DNA of 64,000 nt from Sphingobacterium sp. (GTDB lineage Bacteria; Bacteroidota; Bacteroidia; Sphingobacteriales; Sphingobacteriaceae), in the NCBI GenBank assembly GCA_022712315.1, contig JALAGS010000151.1, positions 34,789-98,788 on the forward strand, read 5' to 3'. The translations under genes and the position numbers were made by a program. Below, in pieces: positions 7,634 to 17,289 of this stretch. The notes below the pieces were generated by a model. The model had not been told where the DNA came from, did not search any database, and saw only the letters and a list, made by a program, of their open reading frames with translations. Within the stretch, counting starts at the first letter, position 1; each line of letters opens with the position of its first letter.

Positions 7634-8827
7634 ATGGAAAAAAACACTAAACCGCAGCAATCTTTTATCCCGACGATACTTGCATTTGCACTTGTTCCGA
7701 TTACGGGGCTTGCCACTGATATCTACCTTCCGTCGATGCCACAAATGGCGCAGGAACTTGGCTTAAATGAAAGTAAGATCCAGTTAACACTTTCGCTTTT
7801 TCTAATCAGCTATGGTGTTGCCCAGTTCTTTACAGGAGCACTGGTGGATGCCTGGGGACGATATCGCATCAACCTGATCTCGCTTTTCCTTTTCGTTGTC
7901 AGCTTCTGGATCACAGCAAGCACGCAGGATATCTGGGTTATTTACCTCATGCGGATACTTCAGGGAATCTTATCGGCATTTGTGGTCATCTCCAAAAGAG
8001 CCTATTTCGTGGATGTCTATGAAGGTGAACAGCGTAAGCACTACCTCAGTATTATGACCATCGTCTGGTCCATCGGGCCAATTGTTGCTCCTTTTATTGG
8101 CGGTTATCTCCAGACTCAATTTGGTTGGCGTTCTAACTTTATGGTTTTGGCGGTTTACAGTGCTGTACTTTTCGTGCTTGAACTTATCTTTTCCAGCGAA
8201 ACGATCAAACAGAAAAAACCGCTTCATATGAACTACCTGATCGGAGAATTTAAAATGATGCTAAAAAGCAATGATTTTACGTTTGGCATTTTCATGTGCG
8301 GCATCTCTTATGGTCTTGTGATGTTCTATAACCTCAGTGGTCCCTTTTTTATTGAGCATCAACTCGGATACAGTGCGATCACAACAGGCTACACTTCGCT
8401 TATTATGGGCTTAGCGTGGATGTGCGGTGGTTTTATTGGCAAAGCGCTGATCAAGAAAGCATTGATACCCAAATTGAGAATTGCCAACTTTATTCAAATT
8501 CTGCTGATCATATGTATGCTTATTGTATCGCTCTATCAGGCGAATTTATATACGTTAACTTTCTTTGCTTTCGCTGTCCACTGTACTGCGGGATTTGTCT
8601 TTAACAATTATTTCAGCTACTGCCTGGGTAGATTTCCCCTATCGGCTGGTATCGCAGGCGGATTGGTCGGCGGAATTACCTACCTGCTGACATCTTCACT
8701 AAGCTATATCACTGTAAGCCTGGTAAACCCTTCTTCCCAGTTTCAAATTGGATTAGGATATGGGATATTTGCCCTGTTAGGACTCATCACGTTATATGTT
8801 ATTCAAAAACTGGTCAGAAGCATATAA
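7634..8827 (+). CDS. MFS efflux transporter, Bcr/CflA-like (DHA1)
   Basis: 397 residues with about 12 membrane helices. The N-terminus ALVPITGLATDIYLPSMPQMAQELG is the hallmark of the Bcr/CflA drug-resistance group. The loop 2-3 motif of DHA1 carriers is seen as GALVDAWGRYR. Expected role: proton-driven export of a drug or metabolite across the inner membrane. An AAAGG ribosome-binding stretch lies unusually close to the start. The AraC regulator directly upstream is the probable controller. The substrate cannot be read from the sequence. Confidence 0.9.
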   Translation: MEKNTKPQQSFIPTILAFALVPITGLATDIYLPSMPQMAQELGLNESKIQLTLSLFLISYGVAQFFTGALVDAWGRYRINLISLFLFVVSFWITASTQDIWVIYLMRILQGILSAFVVISKRAYFVDVYEGEQRKHYLSIMTIVWSIGPIVAPFIGGYLQTQFGWRSNFMVLAVYSAVLFVLELIFSSETIKQKKPLHMNYLIGEFKMMLKSNDFTFGIFMCGISYGLVMFYNLSGPFFIEHQLGYSAITTGYTSLIMGLAWMCGGFIGKALIKKALIPKLRIANFIQILLIICMLIVSLYQANLYTLTFFAFAVHCTAGFVFNNYFSYCLGRFPLSAGIAGGLVGGITYLLTSSLSYITVSLVNPSSQFQIGLGYGIFALLGLITLYVIQKLVRSI

Positions 8828-8933
8828 CCTATGACCAAATCTTTCAAACAGGAAAGCAGCAATCAGCTGTAGCTATCGAGCTACAAAATCGATGATAAAA
8901 AGTAAATTATTTTAAAATAGTATTTAAAACAAC

Positions 8934-8941
8934 TATATTTG
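8934..8941 (+). promoter_or_regulatory. -7 box of small RNA copy 1
   Basis: TATATTTG matches TAnnTTTG. The -33 region, about 20 bp upstream, is only T-rich. The second RNA copy has a full promoter at the same position. Confidence 0.5.
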
Positions 8942-9014
8942 TACCATCATAATTTAGGTTTATAATTGGTTATTGAAGGTTTTCATTCTCCCCGTTTGAA
9001 AACCTTTTTTTTTG
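8941..9014 (+). ncRNA. Putative small RNA, copy 1
   Basis: A 74-nt block with its own -7 box at the 5' edge and a Rho-independent terminator at the 3' end. The terminator has a 9-bp stem, AAGGTTTTC (8976-8984) with GAAAACCTT (8998-9006), then a run of Ts to 9013. It is repeated at 58263-58336 with only two differences, while the flanks are unrelated. The transcript would run from about 8945 to 9013. The 13-nt loop is C-rich (ATTCTCCCCGTTT) and unchanged in both copies, making it a candidate pairing seed. The 5' half repeats ATAATT followed by GGTT. No ATG occurs, so it is unlikely to encode a peptide. I do not recognise a named RNA family. Confidence 0.68.
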
Positions 9015-9087
9015 ACCAGAAAAAACTACGTTCTGCTTTCATGGCTGCTGAAGCTTACCAAATCACCGAGCCTCTTGCTTATTTTTC

Positions 9088-12000
9088 TTAATTGCTGCTT
9101 TCTTTGATACCAAATTTTTCTACATAGGTACGTGGACTCTCTTTATAGAATTTCTTGAATGTTTTGCTAAAATACTTTGGATCGTTAAATCCGATCTGAT
9201 AAGCGACCTCGCTGATGCTCAAACCAGTGTCGTTCACCAAAATATAGGCAGCCTTCTTCAGACGCACCATATTAATAAATTCAATCAGGTTCAGTCCAGT
9301 CTGCTGCTTAATCTTGCGATACAACACCGAGCGGCTTACACCGATCGCTTTTGTGAGATCCTGCACACCAAAATCTTCGCAGCCTAGATTTTCCTCCACA
9401 ATCTTCAGTACCTGATCCAGGAAACGGGTTCTTTCGGGCAAATCTGATCCTTGTGCACCGAGTAGATAATCCTGCACAAATTTCTCCTCCAAGCGTTTTC
9501 GCGTTTGTATGATGTTTGAAATTTTTTGAATCAGGTGCGGCATGCTAAAGGGTTTTGTAATATAGTCATCCGTACCGATTTCAAATGCCTCTGTTATATA
9601 GGGATCAGCCGTCCGGGCCGTCAAAAGAATCACTGGAATATGATTTGAACTGCTATCGTTTTTAATCCGCTGCAATAGTGTGATTCCGTCACAGTTAGGC
9701 ATGGTGACATCCGAAATAATAATATCAGGCTGTCGGCTTTGTACCAATTCCAAGGCCTCATTACCATCATTAGCCTCTAGAACAATGTATTTCTTTCTTA
9801 AATTTTCACATAGAAAACACCGGAGCTCCACATTGTCCTCGGCAACAAGTATGACAGGTTTGTCTTCATCGGCAACAGGACTCTCCACTGCTGTTTCTCT
9901 ACATTCAGCATTTGAAATAAGAGCGTCTGCTGCGTCTGTATTTACAGCCACCGCAGTAGCGTCTAGGGCCAATAGATCTTCGATCACCATATCCCTTTGC
10001 GGCAGGCTGATCCGAAATACCGTATTGAAGTCGGCCGGATCATGTGCCATATTACTTTCAACAGTGAGTGTTCCACCGTGTAAATTGATAATTGAACGGG
10101 AAAGCGCCAAACCTATCCCACCACTGGTTGCCGACAGTCCTTTTGCATTGGCTTGATAAAACTGTTCAAATACAAAAGGTATATCTTTTGCCGGAATCCC
10201 ACGTCCGGAGTCCCACACGGAAACAAGCAATCTCTCCAGTTCTCCTACCCCTTCCACGGCAACCTGTATCATTATTTTGCCACCATTGTCTGTGAATTTA
10301 AAAGCGTTATAGATCAAATTGACAAGAACTTTTTCAAATTGTTCGGGATCTAAACCCGCCACATAATCATCGCTTACCTTATTGTCAAGAAAGAACTGAA
10401 TATTATTTTTCTCAGCAATAAAGTGGAAATTCGAGAGAATGTTTTCCAGATACGTAGCAACGTGAACCTTCTGGCAAAACAATTTCATCTTGCCACCTTC
10501 ATGTTTTCTGAAATCAAGCAGCTGGTTGACCAGGTTCATCAACCGATCTGCATTTCGCGTTGCATAACCTAGATGCTCCTGTGCGTAGGCTGAAAGCGAG
10601 CGATCGCCCTTTAATTGATTTAAGGGACCAATGATGAGTGAGAGTGGCGTACGGAATTCATGGGAAATATTGGTAAAGAAATTCAGTTTCGCTTCATGAA
10701 GCTCCTCTTGTTTTTCAGCATCCAGCTGCTGAATCAAAAGATCTCTTTTCAATTTATTCCGACCATGGAAAAAGCGGACAACCAAAAAGACAGCCCCTGC
10801 AAAAAGAAGAAAATAGCAGCTATAGGCCCACCAGGTTTTCCAGGGGGCAGGCAGTACTTTAATCTTTAAAACTGTTGCTTTTTCATTCCAAACCCCATCG
10901 TTATTGGTACCCTTCACCCAAAGCTCGTAAGTGCCCGGATCTAAATTGGTATAGGTCGCAACAGGATTGCTCACATAATTCCATTCCTGGTCGAAGCCCT
11001 TTAGGTAATAAGCATACTGATTTTTCTCAGGATGGACATAATTCAGCACACTGAATTCGAGACTAAAAACATTCTGATTGTGATCGAGCACCAATTCATC
11101 CATCAGGGATATATCTTTCTGGATAACACCATCAAGGCCGGGACGGACCGTTTTATTGAACAGCTTCAAATCAGTAAATCGAATGGGCGGAATGTAATTA
11201 TTGACACTTAAACTGTCCGGATTAAAAAGCGTAAATCCCGAAAAACTTCCAAAAGCAAGTTTTCCGTCCCGCAACATCGCAGCTGCATTCTGTATATATT
11301 CATTACCGGGCAGCCCGTCGATTTTGGTATAGGTACGTACATTGCCAGACTGGGGATCGAAACAGGAGATACCGGTATTTGTACTCAGCCACAATTTATT
11401 TTTCAGATCACTCAGAATAGCAAACACGTTGTTGATCGGTAATCCATTCCGCTCATTATACCTTTTGAACGCTTTCTTTTCGGGGAGATAGCGATTTAAC
11501 CCGCCCATATAAGTACCGATCCAAATTTGTCCTTTTCGATCCTCATGGATGCTCACGATATCATTTCCACTAATGGAAAGCGAATCTTTCTTGTCATTTA
11601 GAAAGGAAACAAATTTATCGGTCCCTGCTAATTTAAGATTCAATCCATTTGAAGTACCGATCCATAGATTACCCTTTGAATCCTCCAATAATGCCCGCAC
11701 CATATTCGAGCTTAATTGCTTCTTTGCAACATCAAATGTCTGAAAAGATCCTGTTTTTTGATTTTTACGGAGCACCTGTAACCCGCCACCAAAAGTGCCT
11801 ATCCACATGTCACCATGACGATCCTCCAGGATGGCATAAACATTATTATTCGCCAGCCCATTGCTATTATTAGGGTCAAAGCGAAAATGTTCGTATCCCT
11901 GCTGCCCCTTCCGTCTTAAATTCAACCCACCATCATAGGTCCCTACCCATAGATTCCCTTCCCTATCCAGACAGATAGACTTCACGTTATTGTGGCTTAA

Positions 12001-13263
12001 GCCATTCAGGTTATTTTTATCGTGACGTTCACTAAAAAACGAATTCGTACGCCGATTAAAATAATTCAGTCCCCCACCCTCAGTTCCAATCACAAGTTCG
12101 CCCATCGCGTTTTCAACAAAGGCACTGACCACATTGTAACTTAAACCATTCCGTTTAGACTGATGGGTAAAATTTTGAAAATTAGGTATATCCTTATCAT
12201 AGATATTGACACCACCAAAATAAGTTCCAATCCAAACAGATCCCCGCTTGTCCTGAAATATTGGACGAATGGAATTATTACTTAAGCTATTGGGATTTCC
12301 ATCGTCGGCCTGAATAAAAAGCAATTTTCCATTTTGATAGACATATAGACCATTGAATGTTCCGATCCAGATCTTTCCGTCATCCGTTTTCTTTAAAGAC
12401 CGTACATCCTGGCTGGCTAAACCGGTATGATTGCTATCTTCTGTTAACGAGGATATTTGGCCTGTATTCTCATTGATAATCCGGATGCCATTATATTTCG
12501 TTCCTACCCAAAATACACCCGGACTAACTTCCAGTACAGATTGAAACCGTTGATTAACTTTATTATCGGCCGATTTTTCCTTAAAATAGGTCCGTAAAAC
12601 CTTTAAGCTATTTCCATCTTTCGATGCGGCCTGCATCAATACAATGGCATCATCTGTACAGAACCAAAGCCGCTTTCTTCGATCCTCATAAATAGTCCGA
12701 AAGTTACGGTAGTATTCTTTTCCCTGGCTTCTTTCCACGGTGATCTCATTGAAGACCAATTCAGCTTCGAGGTGCCTTCCCTCCTTAATTTTATACAGGC
12801 CTATATTTGTCGCAATCCAGATCTTTCCGTTGGAGTCCTGAAAAATCTGATGCACATTGACATCCATTTTTCCACTGCTGCTTTCCACTGTAGGCAGCGG
12901 AATGCGGGTAAAATTATCAGACTCACGATTATATAAATTCAGGCCAGTCATGGTGCCTATCCAAAGCCGCATTTTCTTATCTTCCGTAATCGCCTGAATA
13001 AAGTTGTGCTCCAGGGAAAGACTATCCTGCGGATTGCTTCGATAGATTGTAAACTTTCGGGCGTCATATTTATTTAAGCCGTCGCGGGTACCGATCCACA
13101 TAAAACCCAAATGATCTTGGGCTATGGCGAAAACACTTCCCTGAGACAGACCTTCGTTGACGTCCAAATGTAAAAAACGGTAGTTTTTTTCCTGTGCATG
13201 CAAAACAGAAAGCAAGGCTATCGCACAGCAAAAACAGCGCATAAAAAGACGTACTGGCATCAT
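9088..13263 (-). CDS. Hybrid two-component system regulator (HTCS) of the fucose/galactose/uronate PUL
   Basis: 1391 residues in one membrane protein that senses glycan fragments in the periplasm and binds DNA in the cytoplasm. Order: signal peptide; two-part Reg_prop beta-propeller (about 25-735, many WIGT repeats); Y_Y_Y domain (about 735-805); membrane helix (about 810-832); histidine kinase with SHEFRTP (His868) and ATPase boxes (NLIYNAFKFTDNGG, DSGRGIP); receiver with IIISDVTMPNCDG (Asp1185); AraC-type helix-turn-helix (about 1290-1385, ISEVAYQIGFNDPKYFSKTFKKF). All key residues are present. It follows the GH88-fusion gene by 62 bp at the end of the PUL and most likely activates that PUL. 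A second ATG lies one codon downstream. Confidence 0.95.
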   Translation of the reverse strand: MMPVRLFMRCFCCAIALLSVLHAQEKNYRFLHLDVNEGLSQGSVFAIAQDHLGFMWIGTRDGLNKYDARKFTIYRSNPQDSLSLEHNFIQAITEDKKMRLWIGTMTGLNLYNRESDNFTRIPLPTVESSSGKMDVNVHQIFQDSNGKIWIATNIGLYKIKEGRHLEAELVFNEITVERSQGKEYYRNFRTIYEDRRKRLWFCTDDAIVLMQAASKDGNSLKVLRTYFKEKSADNKVNQRFQSVLEVSPGVFWVGTKYNGIRIINENTGQISSLTEDSNHTGLASQDVRSLKKTDDGKIWIGTFNGLYVYQNGKLLFIQADDGNPNSLSNNSIRPIFQDKRGSVWIGTYFGGVNIYDKDIPNFQNFTHQSKRNGLSYNVVSAFVENAMGELVIGTEGGGLNYFNRRTNSFFSERHDKNNLNGLSHNNVKSICLDREGNLWVGTYDGGLNLRRKGQQGYEHFRFDPNNSNGLANNNVYAILEDRHGDMWIGTFGGGLQVLRKNQKTGSFQTFDVAKKQLSSNMVRALLEDSKGNLWIGTSNGLNLKLAGTDKFVSFLNDKKDSLSISGNDIVSIHEDRKGQIWIGTYMGGLNRYLPEKKAFKRYNERNGLPINNVFAILSDLKNKLWLSTNTGISCFDPQSGNVRTYTKIDGLPGNEYIQNAAAMLRDGKLAFGSFSGFTLFNPDSLSVNNYIPPIRFTDLKLFNKTVRPGLDGVIQKDISLMDELVLDHNQNVFSLEFSVLNYVHPEKNQYAYYLKGFDQEWNYVSNPVATYTNLDPGTYELWVKGTNNDGVWNEKATVLKIKVLPAPWKTWWAYSCYFLLFAGAVFLVVRFFHGRNKLKRDLLIQQLDAEKQEELHEAKLNFFTNISHEFRTPLSLIIGPLNQLKGDRSLSAYAQEHLGYATRNADRLMNLVNQLLDFRKHEGGKMKLFCQKVHVATYLENILSNFHFIAEKNNIQFFLDNKVSDDYVAGLDPEQFEKVLVNLIYNAFKFTDNGGKIMIQVAVEGVGELERLLVSVWDSGRGIPAKDIPFVFEQFYQANAKGLSATSGGIGLALSRSIINLHGGTLTVESNMAHDPADFNTVFRISLPQRDMVIEDLLALDATAVAVNTDAADALISNAECRETAVESPVADEDKPVILVAEDNVELRCFLCENLRKKYIVLEANDGNEALELVQSRQPDIIISDVTMPNCDGITLLQRIKNDSSSNHIPVILLTARTADPYITEAFEIGTDDYITKPFSMPHLIQKISNIIQTRKRLEEKFVQDYLLGAQGSDLPERTRFLDQVLKIVEENLGCEDFGVQDLTKAIGVSRSVLYRKIKQQTGLNLIEFINMVRLKKAAYILVNDTGLSISEVAYQIGFNDPKYFSKTFKKFYKESPRTYVEKFGIKESSN

Positions 13264-13325
13264 AAGGTATATAATTGAAATGGAAGATAAAAGTAATCAT
13301 TCCATTTAATAAACACGAAGAGGAA

Positions 13326-16025
13326 TCACTTTAATCGATCATTTAATTGTTGCTCATAAAGTGATCCTATCGACATTTTTCTATTTTGATTTTCCCAATA
13401 ACCGGTATTTCTATTTTTCAGCCTTCCAGCGCTTTTTTCACCTTTTACCCCTATTGCAAAGTTTTGTCCGGAAACCCATGGTTTTTGTACGGCAGCACTT
13501 TTGACTTTGCAATTCCATAAGACTTGTGTCACTCCGGCCCAGCCATGTCCACTCCCCCAGTTACCTCGATCCTGCACATTAATTTCACCATCCGTTACAA
13601 TCTCATCGTAGAGCGTTCCAACGGCCCACCGATGGTGCGGACCGATATCGGCATGTGTTCTCTGCGCACTGGAATGGCTAAAAACGTTCGGTCCAAGGGT
13701 CCTTGCGCCCGTTACGTAATCATGCCGGCCTTCCGTCGTATAAAGTTCTTTAAATAAATTAAGCTGACCATCGTTATTGAATGAATACCTACGCCCCCCT
13801 GTAATCTGAGATTTTCCATCGAGGCATTTTGATGTCGTCACGGTAACTTGTTTGGCAAGAGCCCCAAGACTCACAGCGGCATAACCAAAATAGCGGGCGG
13901 TGATATTTCTGACCCAGGCGTTCTCTATTTTATCCATTTCAACAGCTATCCAGCCATGATTCTCGTCGTCATCACTTACAAAATCAGATTCGAAACGTAT
14001 ATTTTCGATCCCAACTTCGCTTATACGCCCCCCAAAGGTGTAAGGAATGACGGACACTTTTCCATACTTCGGATCAATCGCCATCACTAAGGGATTATCA
14101 AAAAATACGGAATCGCCTTTAATAGCCAAAATCGTACGTTCAAAATTCAATTTGTATTCTCGCGCTGTCCACTGCTTTGTACCTTCTCTTTTTTCGATTT
14201 GATTCATCTGAAGTGCCTCGATCCAGGCATCATTCATTTCATAAGAAAGTAGTATTTGATCACCGGCTTTCAGCATGTTATGCTGATCGACAAGAACATA
14301 TTGAGCACCGACAGGCACATAGCCTGCTTTAACAGACTGTTTTCTAGTCAGGTCTTCGGTATAGGTACCCATTCCTGAGATCTTTAATAAACTTCGTTGA
14401 TGTGAGCTCGTTGCTTTAAGCAAAGTTTGCCCCTCGGCATCCCCCTCACCTCTCAGCACCACACCACTGGCATGAATTTCCAAGTTTCCAGGTATCTCGT
14501 AAATTCCTTTTCTTAGCAAAACAGCACCTCTATAACCACTTTTATCAAGCGGTTTTGCCGATACAGCATCAATTGCTTCCTGGATGACCTGCTGGTCGTG
14601 ACCAGTTCCTGAAGGCTTCACCGCTACAACAACAGGTATATCGGGCAGCTTTTTATCCCCCTGATGATAGCCTACATGACTAAAATCTGGGATAATATTC
14701 CCTTGGGCATCAGGAAAGTAAACCAGCTTTCCAGCTGGATTTTTCCTGACCAGATCCGATTGCACTTTTCCTGACTGTAGCTCTTCTTGCCGGTGCAATG
14801 CTTCCAAAAAATAATAATCTGCGTAACTCAAGGGTTTATCCACTTCAGCATTGGAAGGTTTTGATCCTGTACTGTGCAACAATATAAAACCTTTATTCTT
14901 ATTTGGTGCCGACATGTAGCCGTCTATCAGGTTAGACAATATGGTCTGTGCCTTCATCAGATAATCTTTACCCTGATTGCTAAAAGTACTTAATTCCAAA
15001 AGTCCCGATGCAATTACTGCCGCTGCCGATACATCACGAGGTTCATTTGGAATATTGGGCGCATTGAAATCCCAGTAAGGGATCAGGTCTTTCGGCATAT
15101 GGGGGTGCGTGAATAGCCAATGTGCAACTTTTTCAGCTTGCTGTAAATATTTGGGATCTCCCGTTTCTCTGTAACACATGGTATAGCCATACAGTGCCCA
15201 GGCTTCGCCGCGGGACCAGGTAGATTCATCGCTCAGACCCTGATGTGTATTTCTGTGCTGCACAGCGCCAGTTTTCGGATTATAATCGATCACGTGATAG
15301 GTACTGTAATCGGGTCTGAAATGATTTTTGAGCGTCGTGTTGGCATGGCTCACGGCAATATGGTAATACGTTGAGTCACCTGTTAGCCTGGTTGCTTCAA
15401 ACAGCAGTTCTAGATTAAGCATATTATCAATGATAACCGGAAAATCCCAGCGGTGGCTATTGTGATCCCAAGAACGTATACAGCCGACAGTCGGATTAAA
15501 GCGTGTTGCCAGCGTTTTGGCCGCCTGAACAATCACGTCCCGATAGTGTGGATCTGCAGTTAACCGGTAACCATTTCCAACGCTGCAATAGATCTTAAAG
15601 CCCATATCATGGGTCTTTCCATTAAATTGTTCCGCTTCTATCGACCTAGTTGTTTCAGAAGCCAGCTCTTTCCATTTGCCCTTTCCGGTTTTTTCGTAGA
15701 GATACCATAGCACACCAGGAAAGAAACCGCTGGTCCAGTCGCCCCTTTTTACGGCCACCAATTGATTATTTTCAGAAAGCGTCCGTGGAGAAACCAATAA
15801 TGAATCGCTTTTTTTCAATAGCTGCAATTCCTGATAAAGGAGCTGAGATTGTTGATCGGCGAAGCTCCAGGCTTTTTGCAGCTGCTTTGGACGCTGTGCC
15901 TCTGCATAGTGAAAAGTGCACAAAACTCCGATCAAAACAATTGTTTTGGCAATAGATGGCTTTTTAAAATTACGAAAGCGCAAAAAGAGGGTATATCTTC
16001 GCAAAGACGTAGCATTAACATTCAT
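13326..16025 (-). CDS. GH88-type unsaturated glucuronyl hydrolase fused to a beta-helix domain
   Basis: 899 residues, exported (hydrophobic stretch about 26-42, ending AEAQ). Residues about 45-425 are a GH88 (alpha/alpha)6 barrel with both catalytic-region aspartates, HDMGF (Asp140) and IIDNMLNLELL (Asp200). GH88 enzymes remove the 4,5-unsaturated uronate left by polysaccharide lyases, matching the lyase gene immediately upstream. Residues about 440-899 form a separate right-handed beta-helix of pectate-lyase-like type (AVLLRKGIYEIPG, GVVLRGEG, ENIRFESDF, AWVRNITARYFGYAAVSLG). Its activity is unknown; it may be a second lyase, a hydrolase or a binding module. Such a fusion is about twice the usual GH88 length. 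The GH88 call is sure; the function of the C-terminal half is open. Confidence 0.88.
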   Translation of the reverse strand: MNVNATSLRRYTLFLRFRNFKKPSIAKTIVLIGVLCTFHYAEAQRPKQLQKAWSFADQQSQLLYQELQLLKKSDSLLVSPRTLSENNQLVAVKRGDWTSGFFPGVLWYLYEKTGKGKWKELASETTRSIEAEQFNGKTHDMGFKIYCSVGNGYRLTADPHYRDVIVQAAKTLATRFNPTVGCIRSWDHNSHRWDFPVIIDNMLNLELLFEATRLTGDSTYYHIAVSHANTTLKNHFRPDYSTYHVIDYNPKTGAVQHRNTHQGLSDESTWSRGEAWALYGYTMCYRETGDPKYLQQAEKVAHWLFTHPHMPKDLIPYWDFNAPNIPNEPRDVSAAAVIASGLLELSTFSNQGKDYLMKAQTILSNLIDGYMSAPNKNKGFILLHSTGSKPSNAEVDKPLSYADYYFLEALHRQEELQSGKVQSDLVRKNPAGKLVYFPDAQGNIIPDFSHVGYHQGDKKLPDIPVVVAVKPSGTGHDQQVIQEAIDAVSAKPLDKSGYRGAVLLRKGIYEIPGNLEIHASGVVLRGEGDAEGQTLLKATSSHQRSLLKISGMGTYTEDLTRKQSVKAGYVPVGAQYVLVDQHNMLKAGDQILLSYEMNDAWIEALQMNQIEKREGTKQWTAREYKLNFERTILAIKGDSVFFDNPLVMAIDPKYGKVSVIPYTFGGRISEVGIENIRFESDFVSDDDENHGWIAVEMDKIENAWVRNITARYFGYAAVSLGALAKQVTVTTSKCLDGKSQITGGRRYSFNNDGQLNLFKELYTTEGRHDYVTGARTLGPNVFSHSSAQRTHADIGPHHRWAVGTLYDEIVTDGEINVQDRGNWGSGHGWAGVTQVLWNCKVKSAAVQKPWVSGQNFAIGVKGEKSAGRLKNRNTGYWENQNRKMSIGSLYEQQLNDRLK

Positions 16026-16084
16026 GTTATCTGTAGGTTTTTAAGGTGAACTGGTTAAATTATTTGATCAGGAGACAAGGAAAA

Positions 16085-17272
16085 TCACAACCATATCAGC
16101 GGGTTGCGAATGGGCAAATTGCGGATCACCTCATCCTCTTGTGGGTCATGATCGAGGTCGATCCAGAGCTGCAGGTAATCTTTATTCCGGAAGGCTGCTG
16201 CCGAAAATACAAGTGCCGGATGCGCAATCGGCCACTGCTCCCAATACATGACATCTTTCTGATAAGGCCATTTCTGTTTATCTGCAATATAGGGAATCAT
16301 AAAATCGACTCCTTTTTGTATAGTACGTCCATCGGGTAGTGCATACTGCCAAAGGGATTTATTAGTCTTAGAAAGAATCTGGCAGATCATGGTCATCGCA
16401 TCCAGATTGAACAGCGAATAGCCATAGGGTTTTGTACGCTGCAGCTCTCTCGGGAAACTCCCGTTGCTTTCCATTTGATTCGGCAGCAATACATGTTCAT
16501 AGCGATCCGCACATTTATTGAGCAACAGGGTATCTTGTACCAAACTTGAAAATGCGGCAACCTGCATCACCCAACAGGTGCCGTGATTATTGGCCGCGTT
16601 CATCTCGTCCATCCCATATTGATGCGATGTTAACCAGCGTAAATAGGCCGCAAACCAGCGATGTATGGCTTCCTTGGCCGATGCGGGAAAGTTCGGATCA
16701 TTTTCAAATATCTTTACGCCCTGCGCCACCTCCATCAGATGAATGGTATCAATGATACCTATACCTCGCCCTGTAAAACGTCCTTGTATAGCCTGCGCAT
16801 AAAGAAGATTGGGATTCATCATGGTCTCTGCATCCACAAACCAAGCCTTTAAATGGCGAAGCGCCTGCTCTACATATTTTTTGTCGGGGTTCAAACGATA
16901 AGCTGAGGCCAGTGCACCCACAATTCTGCTGAACCGGATCATCGCTTTCCGATGTTCGACGAAATTAGCCGGATTGCTCATACCATCCCTTTGTATATAG
17001 GGGGCAGCGGGATCTTTGGGATCGGGCCACCAATAATCGCCCTCGGAATAAAAATCATGTATACCACCGGTACTCCGAACGGCTCTGTAAGCAGTCACCG
17101 TCAATGGTTTCTGCTTCATCGCCCATTTCGACTGCTTTGTAATAACGGGACGCAGCACATGGATAATCTCCTGATCAAAAACAGCTTCTTTACCTTTAGC
17201 CTTCAGTAATATTGGGGAAATTATGATCCCAAGAAGACAGCTTACAATGCTAACAATTGATGTTGATTTCAT
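16085..17272 (-). CDS. Alginate-lyase-fold polysaccharide lyase (PF05426 type, possibly PL38)
   Basis: 395 residues with a signal peptide and an (alpha/alpha) barrel of the alginate_lyase family. Diagnostic stretches are SEGDYWWPDP, RDGMSNPANF, the NNHGTCW motif (Asn229-His230, usual catalytic Asn/His) and RTKPYGYSLFNLDA (catalytic Tyr region). Lyases cut next to uronic acids and leave an unsaturated sugar, which the downstream GH88 would remove. In this operon the target is probably a glucuronate in a fucose- and galactose-containing glycan rather than alginate itself (inference). It lies 17 bp after the GH95 gene on the same strand. The PL38 assignment is from memory of the motif style and is uncertain. 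Confidence 0.8.
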   Translation of the reverse strand: MKSTSIVSIVSCLLGIIISPILLKAKGKEAVFDQEIIHVLRPVITKQSKWAMKQKPLTVTAYRAVRSTGGIHDFYSEGDYWWPDPKDPAAPYIQRDGMSNPANFVEHRKAMIRFSRIVGALASAYRLNPDKKYVEQALRHLKAWFVDAETMMNPNLLYAQAIQGRFTGRGIGIIDTIHLMEVAQGVKIFENDPNFPASAKEAIHRWFAAYLRWLTSHQYGMDEMNAANNHGTCWVMQVAAFSSLVQDTLLLNKCADRYEHVLLPNQMESNGSFPRELQRTKPYGYSLFNLDAMTMICQILSKTNKSLWQYALPDGRTIQKGVDFMIPYIADKQKWPYQKDVMYWEQWPIAHPALVFSAAAFRNKDYLQLWIDLDHDPQEDEVIRNLPIRNPLIWL

Positions 17273-17289
17273 TTTTCCTCGATTTTGAT

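Larger units (their letters stand above)
8828..9087. other. Convergent intergenic region holding a small RNA unit
   Basis: This 260-bp gap between the MFS gene (+) and the hybrid sensor gene (-) contains a 6-bp hairpin (8868-8885) just after the MFS gene and then the small RNA unit at 8934-9014. Nothing else is recognised. Confidence 0.6.

Noticed and set aside
9680..10156. 158-codon open frame on the + strand
   Set aside because: It lies antisense within the receiver/kinase part of the HTCS gene, whose domains and key residues are intact. The translated sequence is low-complexity and matches no family.
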